A stretch of 11,099 nucleotides of DNA from Setaria digitata (GCA_003640385.1 RCAB01000949.1:1-11099); one strand, 5' to 3'; shown: positions 1 to 8,539, numbered from the stretch's first letter. Notes: generated from the letters alone by a model not told the origin. Translations and numbers: made by a program.

Positions 1-58
1 CTTAATCGAGATTCATCCAGTACCTTGATCTCAGTGCTTAATCGAGATTCATCTAGTA
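1..58. repeat. 36-bp tandem repeat, cut by the window start
   Basis: The 22-nt block starting CTTAATCGAGATTCATC at 1 recurs at 37 with a single change (C to T at 54). One full 36-bp period and a partial second copy are visible, so the array may extend leftward. The unit is richer in G+C than the adjacent DNA. Confidence 0.6.
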
Positions 59-1484
59 TATTCAATGCTTAGCTTTGTTGAACTTGTCGCTTGTTCAGTC
101 GATCGATCCAATATTTTCATTCTGATATTTATAAATCTGTTTATGAATAGATTTTTGAAATTTTTGTTCTTTTTTTTTTTCTGCATAATTTAGTTTTGGT
201 TTACGCAATGATAATAACGATATTGTTATGGCTTCTAAATTTTTTCTATATCATGAATAATTAGAATTAAGCGAATGGATGAAATGAATCGGTGATTTCT
301 CCATGCATTATAATAAATTCAGGATTAATTTGCATATGAGTTACGAAAGAATGGATAAAAAAGATATTGAGTTTATGCTAATTTTAATTTTCCAATTAGA
401 AATCTTTTGTTTTTTTGTTTCTTTTTTTCACAAATCATCATTACAATAAAAAAAGGTAGAGATTTTTCATAAATTTAATTATTGTGAAGCAGCTGTGGTT
501 CTTTTTTGTTTTGTATATGTAAGGAATAATAATAGAATTGGAATAAATAAAATATCTTTTACAATATCACTTTTTCTTTTTCTTTTTTGTTCATTTAAAA
601 TAACACTTTAAATTATTAATTTTTTTTTTCAACTATTTTATATAATTAATTTCTAAATTTGATTTTTAATAGCTATTTCATGTTAGGTTATGAAATTTAT
701 AGCTTATCAGAAATTTTGTATTCGAAGATAAAATTCAGCAGAGAAAATTTTCCCAAAATGAATATTTATTAAATATAAGCAAGATTTTATATATTTAAAT
801 CATATTATTAGTAAGTTATCGTTATTTTCTTCTATATTGGATGGATTTTACATATAAAATGCAAATTATGAGATTTCTCATCTTCATTAAAATGTAGAGA
901 AGTTAGATTCATTTGCATCAATATTTGTTTATTAAATTTGTAAGAATTCAATTCGATTTCTTTAAACTGTTAAATTAAAAGAAAAAAAAAAAAGGGAAGA
1001 AAGGAAAAATTATATCATTAATAATTTTCCTTATTAATAAATGCCTCAATTATTATTGTTAAACTTAAAATGAATTACTTTTTATACAATTTCATAAATG
1101 ACCAATCATTTTGTGAATTGCATAAAAAAAAAAAAAAGAATTGAATTTAGATAAATTTTACTAAAGTACATTTATGAGAAAAGTGTTTCAACTACTCTCA
1201 TTCATTTCCTTTCAAATATATTTTTATTTAGTTCTGTTTTTTTTTTTTTTTTTTTCTCTTTTTTTACAGAACAATTTGTAAAAAATTTTGCTTAGACATG
1301 TGAAGAAAGAGAAAAACAAAAACAAAAACTTTATTCAAAATTAATTAAATAAATTTTAAAATTAATTGCAAAATATTTGACAAAAGTGAATAGTTATTCA
1401 TCGATTGTCGGACTAATTATTGTGTTCAGAATAATATCGCAATGAAAATTACAGCGAAATTCATTTTTACTTATATATATATAT
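59..1484. other. A+T-rich non-coding stretch
   Basis: No open frame of note occurs on either strand. There are homopolymer runs of T (about 169-180, 1238-1255) and A (about 982-993, 1123-1135), and a (TA)n run at about 1471-1484. I see no gene. Confidence 0.6.
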
Positions 1485-1533
1485 GAAGAAAGAGAGGTAA
1501 AATGAGAGAGGGAGAGACGGAAAAAGAAAAAAG
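1485..1533 (+). repeat. Purine-rich tract
   Basis: These 49 bases hold only three pyrimidines, in a GA-rich pattern such as GAGAGAGGGAGAGACGG. The tract directly follows the (TA)n run. A short C/T-rich partner carrying CTCTCTCAT lies about 160 bp downstream, near 1668-1678. Confidence 0.55.
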
Positions 1534-1599
1534 CATTATTATATTATTGATTTGTAGTCATATAATTTGCGCTATTCCTCATACTGATACAACTAAGCC

Positions 1600-1629
1600 T
1601 GACCTTTTAACGCTCTAAGTTTGACCTTT
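1600..1629 (-). promoter_or_regulatory. Paired nuclear-receptor-type half-sites (AAAGGTCA on the minus strand)
   Basis: TGACCTTT occurs at 1600-1607 and again at 1622-1629, 22 bp apart, about two helical turns. Its complement AAAGGTCA is the extended half-site bound by monomeric nuclear receptors of the NR4A/FTZ-F1 type. Binding and target are inferred only from the motif. Confidence 0.25.
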
Positions 1630-1807
1630 ATATTCTCGTTGTTTTAAGATACACTTTCATCCTTTCTCTCTCATCTCAATGATTGTAATACTAAGCTGAT
1701 TAATTGATGCAAAAACAATATTTGCTACAACAATTAATGTTGTTATATCTGTAAAAGAGAAGGACCACTAACTCTCACCTAATTAGTACTGCTATCTTTT
1801 AAGAACT

Positions 1808-1955
1808 ATGATAATAATTATCATCAAAATACTACTAGTCACAAGTAACAGCTATTAATAGTTGTGAGGATGTCTGATAATCAATTAATTACTTGAAATT
1901 ACTGATAGTTATTTCGAATTAAAACTACTGATAACTATTTCTAAACCAGTGATAA
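1808..1955 (+). promoter_or_regulatory. Cluster of GATA-factor sites
   Basis: ATGATAAT-A-ATTATCAT (1808-1824) is a perfect 17-bp palindrome with TGATAA on both strands. It is followed by TCTGATAA (1873), ACTGATAG (1901), ACTGATAA (1927) and AGTGATAA (1948). ACTGATAA matches the known ELT-2 intestinal site of C. elegans. The last site sits inside an inverted repeat, CCAGTG-ATAA-CACTGG (1946-1961). The cluster is about 2.1 kb upstream of the gene's first ATG; use as an enhancer is inferred. Confidence 0.35.
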
Positions 1956-2044
1956 CACTGGACCTAATAATTACTCCCATCAGCACACAATTTAATGCAA
2001 AATCAATAAGTATTCAGTGGCCTGAAGTCGAAATGAATTAAGAA

Positions 2045-2122
2045 ATGGCTCCGTTAATATGGCTGGCTCTTTTCTGTGTGCAATGTAAAAGCTCGGCCTC
2101 ATTCGCTTCTGTCCTTTCATAA
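2045..2122 (+). CDS. Possible micro-ORF or upstream signal-peptide exon
   Basis: An ATG with A at -3 and G at +4 opens 25 codons that begin MAPLIWLALFCVQC and end at TAA (2120-2122). The N-terminus looks like a short secretory signal: a hydrophobic core, then small residues. The local sequence is more G+C-rich than its surroundings. A GTAAAA at 2085 could act as a donor; joining it to the acceptor at 4023 forms a TAT codon and stays in frame with the orphan gene. So short a frame can easily arise by chance. Confidence 0.2.
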   Translation: MAPLIWLALFCVQCKSSASFASVLS

Positions 2123-2129
2123 TGAATGT

Positions 2130-2373
2130 GTGGGTGGTTGGCTCCTATATGGGTATGTGGGTGGAGTTCGTGTTTAGGTGGGCCAACAAATGCGTGTGTA
2201 GACAGATGCGCACATGTGCACTAGTGAAGTCAACGCGTGTGCGTGGGTGGATTAGTGAAGGTGTCGTGGGTGGGTGTGTGTGGGCGAACTGATGCGTGTG
2301 TGGGTGGCGGAGTGAAGGTGTCGTGGGTGGGTGTGTGTGGGCGAACTGATGCATGTGTGGGTGGCGGAGTGAA
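2130..2373 (+). repeat. G/T-rich minisatellite, 57-bp unit
   Basis: Units containing AGTGAAGGTGTCGTGGGTGG (2254 and 2311) and GGGCGAACTGATGC (2282 and 2339) recur every 57 bp. The region has about one diverged copy, one full copy and one partial copy, with a looser GTGGGTGG-rich lead-in from about 2130. This is the most G-rich stretch of the window and strongly strand-asymmetric. Four GGG tracts occur at about 2267-2305, so a G-quadruplex is possible, though with a long loop. Confidence 0.75.
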
Positions 2374-2629
2374 TTTGTTTGTGAAATGAAGTATTACAAG
2401 GGTATTTGTGATGATTTAGAAGGAGTTGACGGCAATTATTGATATTTTAAAGTTTGTTTACGTTATCCCCAATGGATGTGACATTTGCATTCAGTTGCAA
2501 ACTGTCTCTTTCAATTTTATTTCGCACTAACATTTCGTTTCATTGTTATTTCATTTCTGATATATATATTCATATCCAAATACATATTTATATATCTTTA
2601 TGTATATATATTTAAAACCATAGTTCTAC

Positions 2630-3161
2630 TTTCTTAAACATTTCCAATGTTAAATCAGTTCTTTCTAATTCTCATTTCTAAATCATTTATCATTCCTTAA
2701 TTAATTTAACAACTAATTAAAACAGGTGCTACATTTATGTCTCTTTTTTTTTTTTTAATCAAATTATTAGTGAAATATTAGATGCTAAAAACAGTTTTTT
2801 TTCACATATTAATAAATAAACATATGTTTGGAATAAATTTAGAGTATATTATGCTGACTAAATCCAATAATTCGTAATTGCTCATTACCATTATCACTTC
2901 TTCATTAATCTTATGGATTAAATATCACTACCACTTTTTCTTTCTTTTTTTTTTTTTTCTTTCGTCCTAAAATTTAATTTCCATTTTGTTATCTAAAACT
3001 ATATTTGTAATTTCTTAACATTTCCAATGTTAAATTAGCTCTTTCTAATTCTTCGTGATTCATTTATCAATTTTTAATTAATTTAACAGCTAATAGTTCT
3101 TATTTTTTTAATTCAACATGGTTCATTTATCAGTTTTTCATTTTAATTTAACAGCTAATTA
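2630..3161. repeat. Diverged direct duplication (2630-2720, 3011-3095, partial 3119-3161)
   Basis: Both full copies contain AACATTTCCAATGTTAAAT (from 2637 and 3017), then CTTTCTAATTCT, TCATTTATCA and TTAATTAATTTAACA in the same order. A third partial copy repeats TTCATTTATCA and TTTAACAGCTAAT. The first block is itself an inverted repeat (AACATT-TCC-AATGTT). The copies differ by substitutions and small indels, so the duplication is old. No coding frame is present. Confidence 0.6.
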
Positions 3162-4009
3162 GTCTGCATCACATATCTCTAACCATTAATTGTTATTAGT
3201 GATAAATATGATCATTGATATCAATTTAATTTCCTATTTGCTGCATCCATTCTCAGCTTTAGATAATTAATTCATCATCACAATAAGTATAATTTTCACC
3301 TGAAATATTTTCATTTCCAATTTGCTTTAAAAATAAAAAAATTCCGAGAAAAAGTGCACAGAGTACTTGGTCATTCATTTTCTGTGCAAAATTTTGATAC
3401 TAAACTTTATATTTTAACAATAATGTTAGTGATATCACTGCATACGTCATCCACACGTTTTTTTTTTTTTTTTGTTTAATGTGTTTTAAAATTAAAATTG
3501 AAATTTTCGGGCTGACTTCAAGGTCTACTAAATATTTCCCCAAAAAACAATGCCATTAAGTAATTTTTCCCAAAAATTTGATTTAATGCTTTTTCTTTTC
3601 CATTAAATATTTCTCATACTTTTTCCTAAAATTTCCCAAAACATTACAGTTTGACTTTCAGTGTTTGTATATCAAATGCTTGCATATTTTTACATCCTGT
3701 TTCATGTTTTTAAAAACTTCGACAAATTCATATTGAAAATGAAAAAGAAAAAAGAGATTTATAATGGAAAATGAAGAAGAAGAAAAATATGGAGCAAATT
3801 TTTACATCATTCTAAAATTTTCGTTTTTTTCTACTCAAATTAATTAACGCCAAAGGTTAATATCTATTGGAATTGTAAAAAGTAAAAAAAAAATAAGAAA
3901 GATATGCATCAAAAATGGCCAAGAATTATTGTTTTCATTTTCAATTTTAAAATTAAAAAATATATTTTACCTGTTTTATTTTTTTGTTTTTGTGATTTGA
4001 TGAAGTTAA
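3162..4009. other. A+T-rich stretch upstream of exon 1
   Basis: No convincing exon is seen. It holds a roughly 15-nt T-run near 3460-3474, several TTTCCCAAAA-like words (about 3535-3645) and a purine-rich patch (3736-3790). It may be promoter, 5' UTR intron or intergenic DNA. Confidence 0.5.
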
Positions 4010-4023
4010 GTGTTTATTTTCAG
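4010..4023 (+). promoter_or_regulatory. 3' splice acceptor, possible spliced-leader trans-splice site
   Basis: A T-rich run ending in TTTTCAG lies 23 nt before the first ATG. Many nematode mRNAs receive a spliced leader at such a site a short distance upstream of the start codon. An ordinary cis acceptor of an upstream exon is equally consistent with the sequence. Confidence 0.5.
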
Positions 4024-4196
4024 ATCTTCTTGATCACATCCAGCTTATGACAGAACGATCGGATGGTATGCCATTGCAAAATGGTGGAATTTCAACGTCG
4101 TCATCTTCCAAACGTAGTAAAGTGAGAGGTTCAAGAATTTCACATGGCTCATCACGTTTATCACATTTATTCTCGAAGATTTCTCGAAGAGATAAG
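4024..4196 (+). other. Exon 1 of the orphan gene (first visible coding exon)
   Basis: A strong T-rich acceptor (TTTATTTTCAG, ending at 4023) precedes this exon. The ATG at 4047 follows 23 nt later, and 150 coding nt reach GATAAG at 4196. The frame is also open over the seven codons before the ATG (LLDHIQL). Two readings therefore remain: the acceptor is a spliced-leader trans-splice site with a 23-nt 5' UTR, or an unseen upstream coding exon joins here and must supply the first base of the split codon NAT. The 5' donor GTTATC is weak. The peptide is Ser-rich and basic (STSSSSKRSKVRGSR). Confidence 0.75.
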
Positions 4197-6450
4197 GTTA
4201 TCATTTTGCCTTTTTGCAGGAAATTATTATTTTGTATCATACATATACTTCTTGCCATGATAATTTTGTTGCTACAGTGGAAAAAAGTTATAACTATGAG
4301 TTATTGCTTAGCATTGCATCTTTCTTAGCTCACAAAAGGTATTTTTATATAATTATTTTATTACCTTTATTATATCAATTATAATTTGGATATAAAGTAT
4401 TTTAAGCCTTAAAAAAACAAAGGTATTAGTTAATATAAAAATTTAAAATTCTCAAGAATAAAAAAATGATTTCAGTAAAAATAAAGCTGTTACATGAGGA
4501 AAAAAAAAGTTACTTATCAGTTCCAAATCAAGGCTGATAAAAACATTGTAATATAACCAATTTTCTTTTTTTTTTAAGCAGGTTCAAATTAGTAGCGTTA
4601 GTCGTTTTAAATTTCTTAATTTCACCATTTCTTCATCTATAAGAATTTTATTTCCATGCGTTAAATTCAATTTATTAATTAGCTGATTATTGTATTGTTT
4701 CACCATCATGATAATATCATTTTATTGAGAATATCCATTTTCCATTATCATTTGAATTGATAATAATTTCAGTCCGTGAATATTTATCATCATCTTATTG
4801 AAGTGCTCGTTCAGTGTTATCTTCCGCTTTTCTTTTTTTTGTTTGATTTTTGTTTTTTTAATTTTTTACTTTTTTTTTTCTTCTTTTATTTCAGAAAGCA
4901 TCAAACAGTTATTACGCTCCTGCTGAACCACCGTTCACTTCCACTCCCGATATGTCGGGAGAGGAGGATGGTGTCGAAGTGTCGTATGTTGAGACGGAAA
5001 GTGAGATGAATGATGATTCCGAGGATACCATTCCGGTTGTCGATTCCGCTAATCCGAAAGGTACGCCAAGCCGGATGCTTTATGTTGATAGTGCAATTTT
5101 GGACGATTCAACCACAACAACAACCGCATCAGCTGACTATAGCAGTAGTTCCGCATCAGGCAACATGAATATTATTCCAGTTAGTTAGTTGAATTTTTAC
5201 CATTTTCATTTTCAAATTTTATACATTTCAAAAAATTCAATAATAGTTTACTCTTTCTGCATTTTATATTTAGAAAAATTTTGCACTTTGAACAAAATTT
5301 CAAATATCAATGAAATCTTTTTCATACATTTCAATGAAAAATCATTATTTCGCCAAAGAAGAAGAAAAAAATCGTTATAATTAGCTGAAATTTGCTTTAA
5401 AAAAGAATTTTTTTTCCTTTTTTTCTTAATTATGACTACTGAATGCACTACACCTTAGTGTTCTTTCGTAAAATATATTGTTGTGTTAGGAGGAGAAAGG
5501 AGCAAAAAAAAAAAGAAAAAAAGCAACAAACAATTTTGAAAAAATGAAAATTCAAAAATTCCTATAGATTCTTTTGCAGTAATAATCATTATCATTACTT
5601 TATCAGTATGGATATATTGTTTTTGCTCATTACTTTCTACTTTTCATCTTGTGCACTGAAAAATATGATCATATTGTTTCGTACTTCTCCGTGCTTTTGT
5701 TTTTTGTTTCTTTCTTGATAAATTTGATGCAAAATCTGACCATTCATTTTTGATGCATCAGTAAGCTTTTTTTACAATCCAGGAAAAAATCTTTTAAAAA
5801 TCTCGATAATTCATTATCATTTCTAATGCAATTTTAATGATCATTCTCTTTTTCTTTTCATTTTTTTTCATTTTTTTTTTTTTTTTTTTTTGTACTTTAA
5901 AATCATTTTTATTTTTTGCTTAAAGAATTTTACAGTTTATATTTACTTTGCCGGTCATTTTTATGAAATTTTTTTCAAATGAAAAAAAGCTGCAAATTTT
6001 CATTTCATTTTCAGGAGCAGATGATACGGGGTAATTTCGTTGCCTGTTCGCCAACTAATCAACAACTTCGACAATCAACCACAGCTACAACAGCAACTGA
6101 TCTTACTGCAAATGTTGTTGAAAATGCAAATTTCACTCATCGTATGAATTTGAAAAAACTATGGTATGTATTGCTGTATAAATTTCAGTAAATGAGTATT
6201 TGTGTAACTAATAATAGTTCCAGTAATTTTTTTTTTTTTCTCAATCAATCATGTGACGATATTTTGCAGAATGCATTAATTTCTTCTTGTTTTTTTTTTT
6301 TCTATCACTAATAATTGAATATATCTAGTAACAACCTTTCTCTAATTATCAGCTATTATCAAATTTTTTTTTTGGAATTGATGTTATTTGGAAATTTACA
6401 AATTTATCTTTCCACTCATATACAACCTTTTTTTCTTAATTTTCTTTATA

Positions 6451-6481
<31 letters not shown>

Positions 6482-7331
6482 ACAAACCAAAATCTTTAAA
6501 AAACTTTAATTAATCAAAATAAAATAGTACTTTCGCCTGTATATATCTATCATTAAGGAAAAAATATATATTTGTATATTTTATTAATGACTAATTTATA
6601 CATTTAATGCATTTTCGATTTAGTTCTTACAAGCGATTAAGCATATTTTATGGCTAATGAAGAGGAAGAGAGGATAATTGGGTACATTTAAATTACTTAT
6701 GTAACTTAGGAAGCTAATAAGAATTAATTCTTTTTCATTTCATCAATTTTCAGTTCTTGCATTTCTTTGATAGATCATTTGTAATTGAATATATATATAT
6801 TTTTTCATTTATAGGTATATTGCTATTGCTGCTGTGCAATTCTTTTTGGCTATTGTCATAGTGTTTTGGAGTTTAATCGTCGTTAAAATTCTGTATGATG
6901 ATTTTTATGATGATAATCGGTCAAAATCATCATATTTGTGCAGTTTTATTGATGGAATCGATTCATGGTTATCACTGGATCTATCAGAAATGTTCAACTG
7001 TAACGATGCTTCGAGCAGCTTCTTCGAACGACTGCATCATGAAGCTGAAATGATTGTTAATTTTATAATAACACAGTTTCATTTTATTCTAACCATGTTT
7101 TCATCTATAAAATTTGCAACATTTATTCAGTTCTACGAGGAATGGCTATCGAAACTGATGGAAGAGTGGAAGGAAATTTTCGATGAATACTATGAGATTT
7201 TTTGGACAAATCTTCTGAAATACAATGATATTGTTTGGATAATTTTGGATGATTGCAAGGAGAAATTTTACGAATTATTCACCAATATTTACGTGAAAAT
7301 TGAACAAAAGTACTTTAGTTTGTTAGGCTAG
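4047..7331 (+). CDS. Orphan single-pass membrane protein, four exons (4047-4196, 4895-5179, 6015-6163, 6815-7331), 366 residues
   Basis: I do not recognise the family, so no function is given. The four open segments join at GT-AG sites with phases 0, 0 and 2; the last junction completes a Trp codon (TG|G). Residues 16-50 are Ser- and Arg/Lys-rich. Residues 73-95 are strongly acidic. Residues 123-137 and 166-177 are Ser/Thr-rich low complexity. A hydrophobic segment spans about 196-218, from YIAIAAVQFF to FWSLIVV. It is preceded by basic residues (HRMNLKK, 187-193) and followed by an acidic patch (DDFYDD, 223-228), so the positive-inside rule suggests N-terminus in, C-terminus out. The C-terminal 145 residues have three Cys (237, 257, 342), one N-R-S sequon at 229, and long aromatic and acidic predicted helices (about 263-366). 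A second, weaker hydrophobic stretch lies at about 273-293. The start could lie upstream, because the frame stays open from the acceptor at 4023. The gene model is fairly secure; its role is unknown. Confidence 0.78.
4197..4894 (+). other. Intron 1 of the orphan gene
   Basis: This 698-nt phase-0 intron runs from GTTATC to TTTATTTCAG and is T-rich near its 3' end. Reading through the weak donor adds 43 residues, including a very hydrophobic run (LLFCIIHILLAMIILLLQW), before TAG at 4326-4328. An exon-like patch at 4773-4815 follows a TTTCAG but is not frame-compatible. Confidence 0.7.
4895..5179 (+). other. Exon 2 of the orphan gene
   Basis: The exon starts after TTTATTTCAG and ends before GTTAGT at 5180, giving 285 nt, exactly 95 codons. 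Its base composition is clearly richer in G+C than the T-rich DNA on both sides, which supports coding. The residues run from KASNSYYAPAEPPF through an acidic segment (GEEDGVEVSYVETESE) to a TTTTT/SSSS low-complexity tail. If the donor were not used, translation would stop two codons later at 5186-5188. Confidence 0.85.
5180..6014 (+). other. Intron 2 of the orphan gene
   Basis: This 835-nt phase-0 intron runs from GTTAGT to CATTTTCAG. It has T-rich runs, including a roughly 25-nt poly-T region near 5867-5891, and a short A-rich patch at about 5505-5522. I see no nested gene or ncRNA. Confidence 0.75.
6015..6163 (+). other. Exon 3 of the orphan gene
   Basis: The exon starts after CATTTTCAG and ends at a consensus-like donor GTATGT (6164). 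It holds 49 codons plus two bases of a Trp codon. It encodes a Thr/Ala/Gln-rich stretch (TNQQLRQSTTATTAT) and then the basic run HRMNLKKLW that abuts the membrane segment encoded by exon 4. One N-F-T sequon (Asn184) would lie on the cytoplasmic side in the preferred topology and so would not be glycosylated. Confidence 0.82.
6164..6814 (+). other. Intron 3 of the orphan gene
   Basis: This 651-nt phase-2 intron runs from GTATGT to TTTATAG. It contains several T-runs and an uninterrupted run of 24 A at 6450-6473, opposite in sense to the usual T-rich intron bias of this gene. Confidence 0.75.
6815..7331 (+). other. Exon 4 of the orphan gene (terminal coding exon, membrane segment and C-terminal domain)
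   Basis: The exon starts after TTTCATTTATAG and its first base completes the Trp codon left open by exon 3. An uninterrupted 171-codon frame then runs to TAG at 7329-7331, far longer than chance in such A+T-rich DNA. It encodes the membrane helix, an acidic juxtamembrane patch, three Cys and aromatic/acidic helices such as FYEEWLSKLMEEWKEIF. The acceptor ends in TAG rather than the usual CAG, but no CAG is placed better. Confidence 0.85.
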
Positions 7332-8193
7332 AAAATTAGTTATAATCTTTTAAATAATTATCTTCAGATTGACTTTTCCAACATTGATCATATGCCGATT
7401 TCTTTCTTATCCACTTATTTCAATGAAAAGTTCGATCATTGTCATTTCATTGCTGTTTGTATAGGGAATTGACTGAATTGAAACTGAACTGAATTTAAAT
7501 TGACTGAGTTCAACGTAAATTCAAATTGATGTGGTGCTCTTACTGATATAATTTTCGAGACTTTATGATTTTGAATGAATGTGAAAATTAATTATTTAAT
7601 TAGAACCTTTTATCAGTTCTGTACTGGCTGTTTCATGTTCATAAATTGCAATTTAATCATGGTTGCTAAAGAAATATACATTTCTGCTCTTTAATATGCA
7701 ATTGTTTCACAAATGTTATCAACATTTTCTGCTTTCTTTTTCAGGAACATTTATTAGAAGTTTGATAATTCTTAGATTTTTCCTTCATTTTCTTTTTTTT
7801 TTTTTTTTTAAACCATAAATGTTATAACGTTAAACAGAAAAGTCAAAAGTTTTTCAACTCTATTGCAAATTCGTGATAACCATTCCAAACTAGCCGTTTA
7901 TGAAAATACACCTTTTAAGTTTTCTTTTCGAAAAGGAAAATAGCTTAGGGTTCGATTATTCTTGAAATTACTCCTCCAACTTTTATTGATATTAGAAGTG
8001 GTTGATAAGGTACTTTTTTCTAACAGAAATTGTTTTAAGCCTTGCGGCTGCCTTTAATTTTCGTGCGTGTATATTTCTTTTAAGTTGTCTAGTACAATTA
8101 AATGCTTATGTCAGCGATACTTTGATACTTTACTTTGTATGCTAATTAATCATCATGTGAAAAATTAAACAAAATCATTAATGATTTTGGAAT
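7332..8193 (+). other. Probable 3' UTR and downstream DNA of the orphan gene
   Basis: No AATAAA occurs between the stop codon and 8194. AATGAA variants, which nematodes can use for poly(A) addition, occur at 7422 and about 7575, so a short 3' UTR is plausible. A repetitive TTGACTGA/AACTGAA patch lies at about 7468-7515, and an 18-nt T-run at about 7793-7810. Confidence 0.4.
8170..8189. repeat. Perfect 20-bp palindrome
   Basis: CAAAATCATT followed by AATGATTTTG is its own reverse complement with no spacer. It lies 4 bp upstream of an AATAAA. Confidence 0.7.
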
Positions 8194-8199
8194 AATAAA
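8194..8199 (+). promoter_or_regulatory. First AATAAA downstream of the gene
   Basis: This is the nearest canonical poly(A) signal on the + strand after the stop, about 860 nt away. A second is at 8353-8358. In A+T-rich DNA such hexamers are common, so use by this gene is uncertain. Confidence 0.25.
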
Positions 8200-8539
8200 A
8201 TTCGTCCAAAAATGTTGTAAAAACTATGACAGGAATTTAAATCATTTAATGGAAATAGCTAAATTCTGGAGAGAAATGGAAAAAGAAAATTTTCGCAATA
8301 TCATTTCCATATGGCAGGCAGTTATGCTGGTTGGTCGAAGCGATGAAAGAAGAATAAAAAGTAAAATTTTTTGATAATAATAAATGATGAATGATAAGAG
8401 GAAGGGTTGGTAAGTATTGCTAATTGCTAACTGCTGTTAATTACCGGCGGTGACGAGTTCATGTGAAATTTGAGAGAACTATGGGAGAGGGTAGGTGAGG
8501 ACGACAAAAAATGTCACTTATGAAAGAATGAACAATCAT

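Noticed and set aside
2145..2354. Minus-strand 69-codon frame rich in His, Thr and Pro
   Set aside because: It is the complement of the 57-bp G/T minisatellite. The unit length is divisible by three, which keeps the frame open; there is no start context or non-repeat coding sequence.
3764..3847. Short ORF starting MENEEEEKYG
   Set aside because: It is only 27 codons, arises from a purine-rich patch followed by T-rich DNA, and has no donor that links it to exon 1.
4034..4258. Minus-strand 74-codon frame
   Set aside because: It lies antisense to exon 1 of the orphan gene, has no splice or composition support, and is a shadow.
4773..4815. Possible cassette exon after TTTCAG (reads SVNIYHHLIEVLVQ)
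   Set aside because: At 43 nt it would break the reading frame between exons 1 and 2, and the frame then runs into a poly-T tract encoding Phe.
5189..5448. Frames of 63-66 codons on both strands after exon 2
   Set aside because: They lie in intron 2, have intron-like composition and end in low-complexity Lys/Phe runs.
7948..7957. GGGTTCGATT resembling a tRNA B box
   Set aside because: No A box or cloverleaf pairing is found upstream, and the B box ending is wrong.
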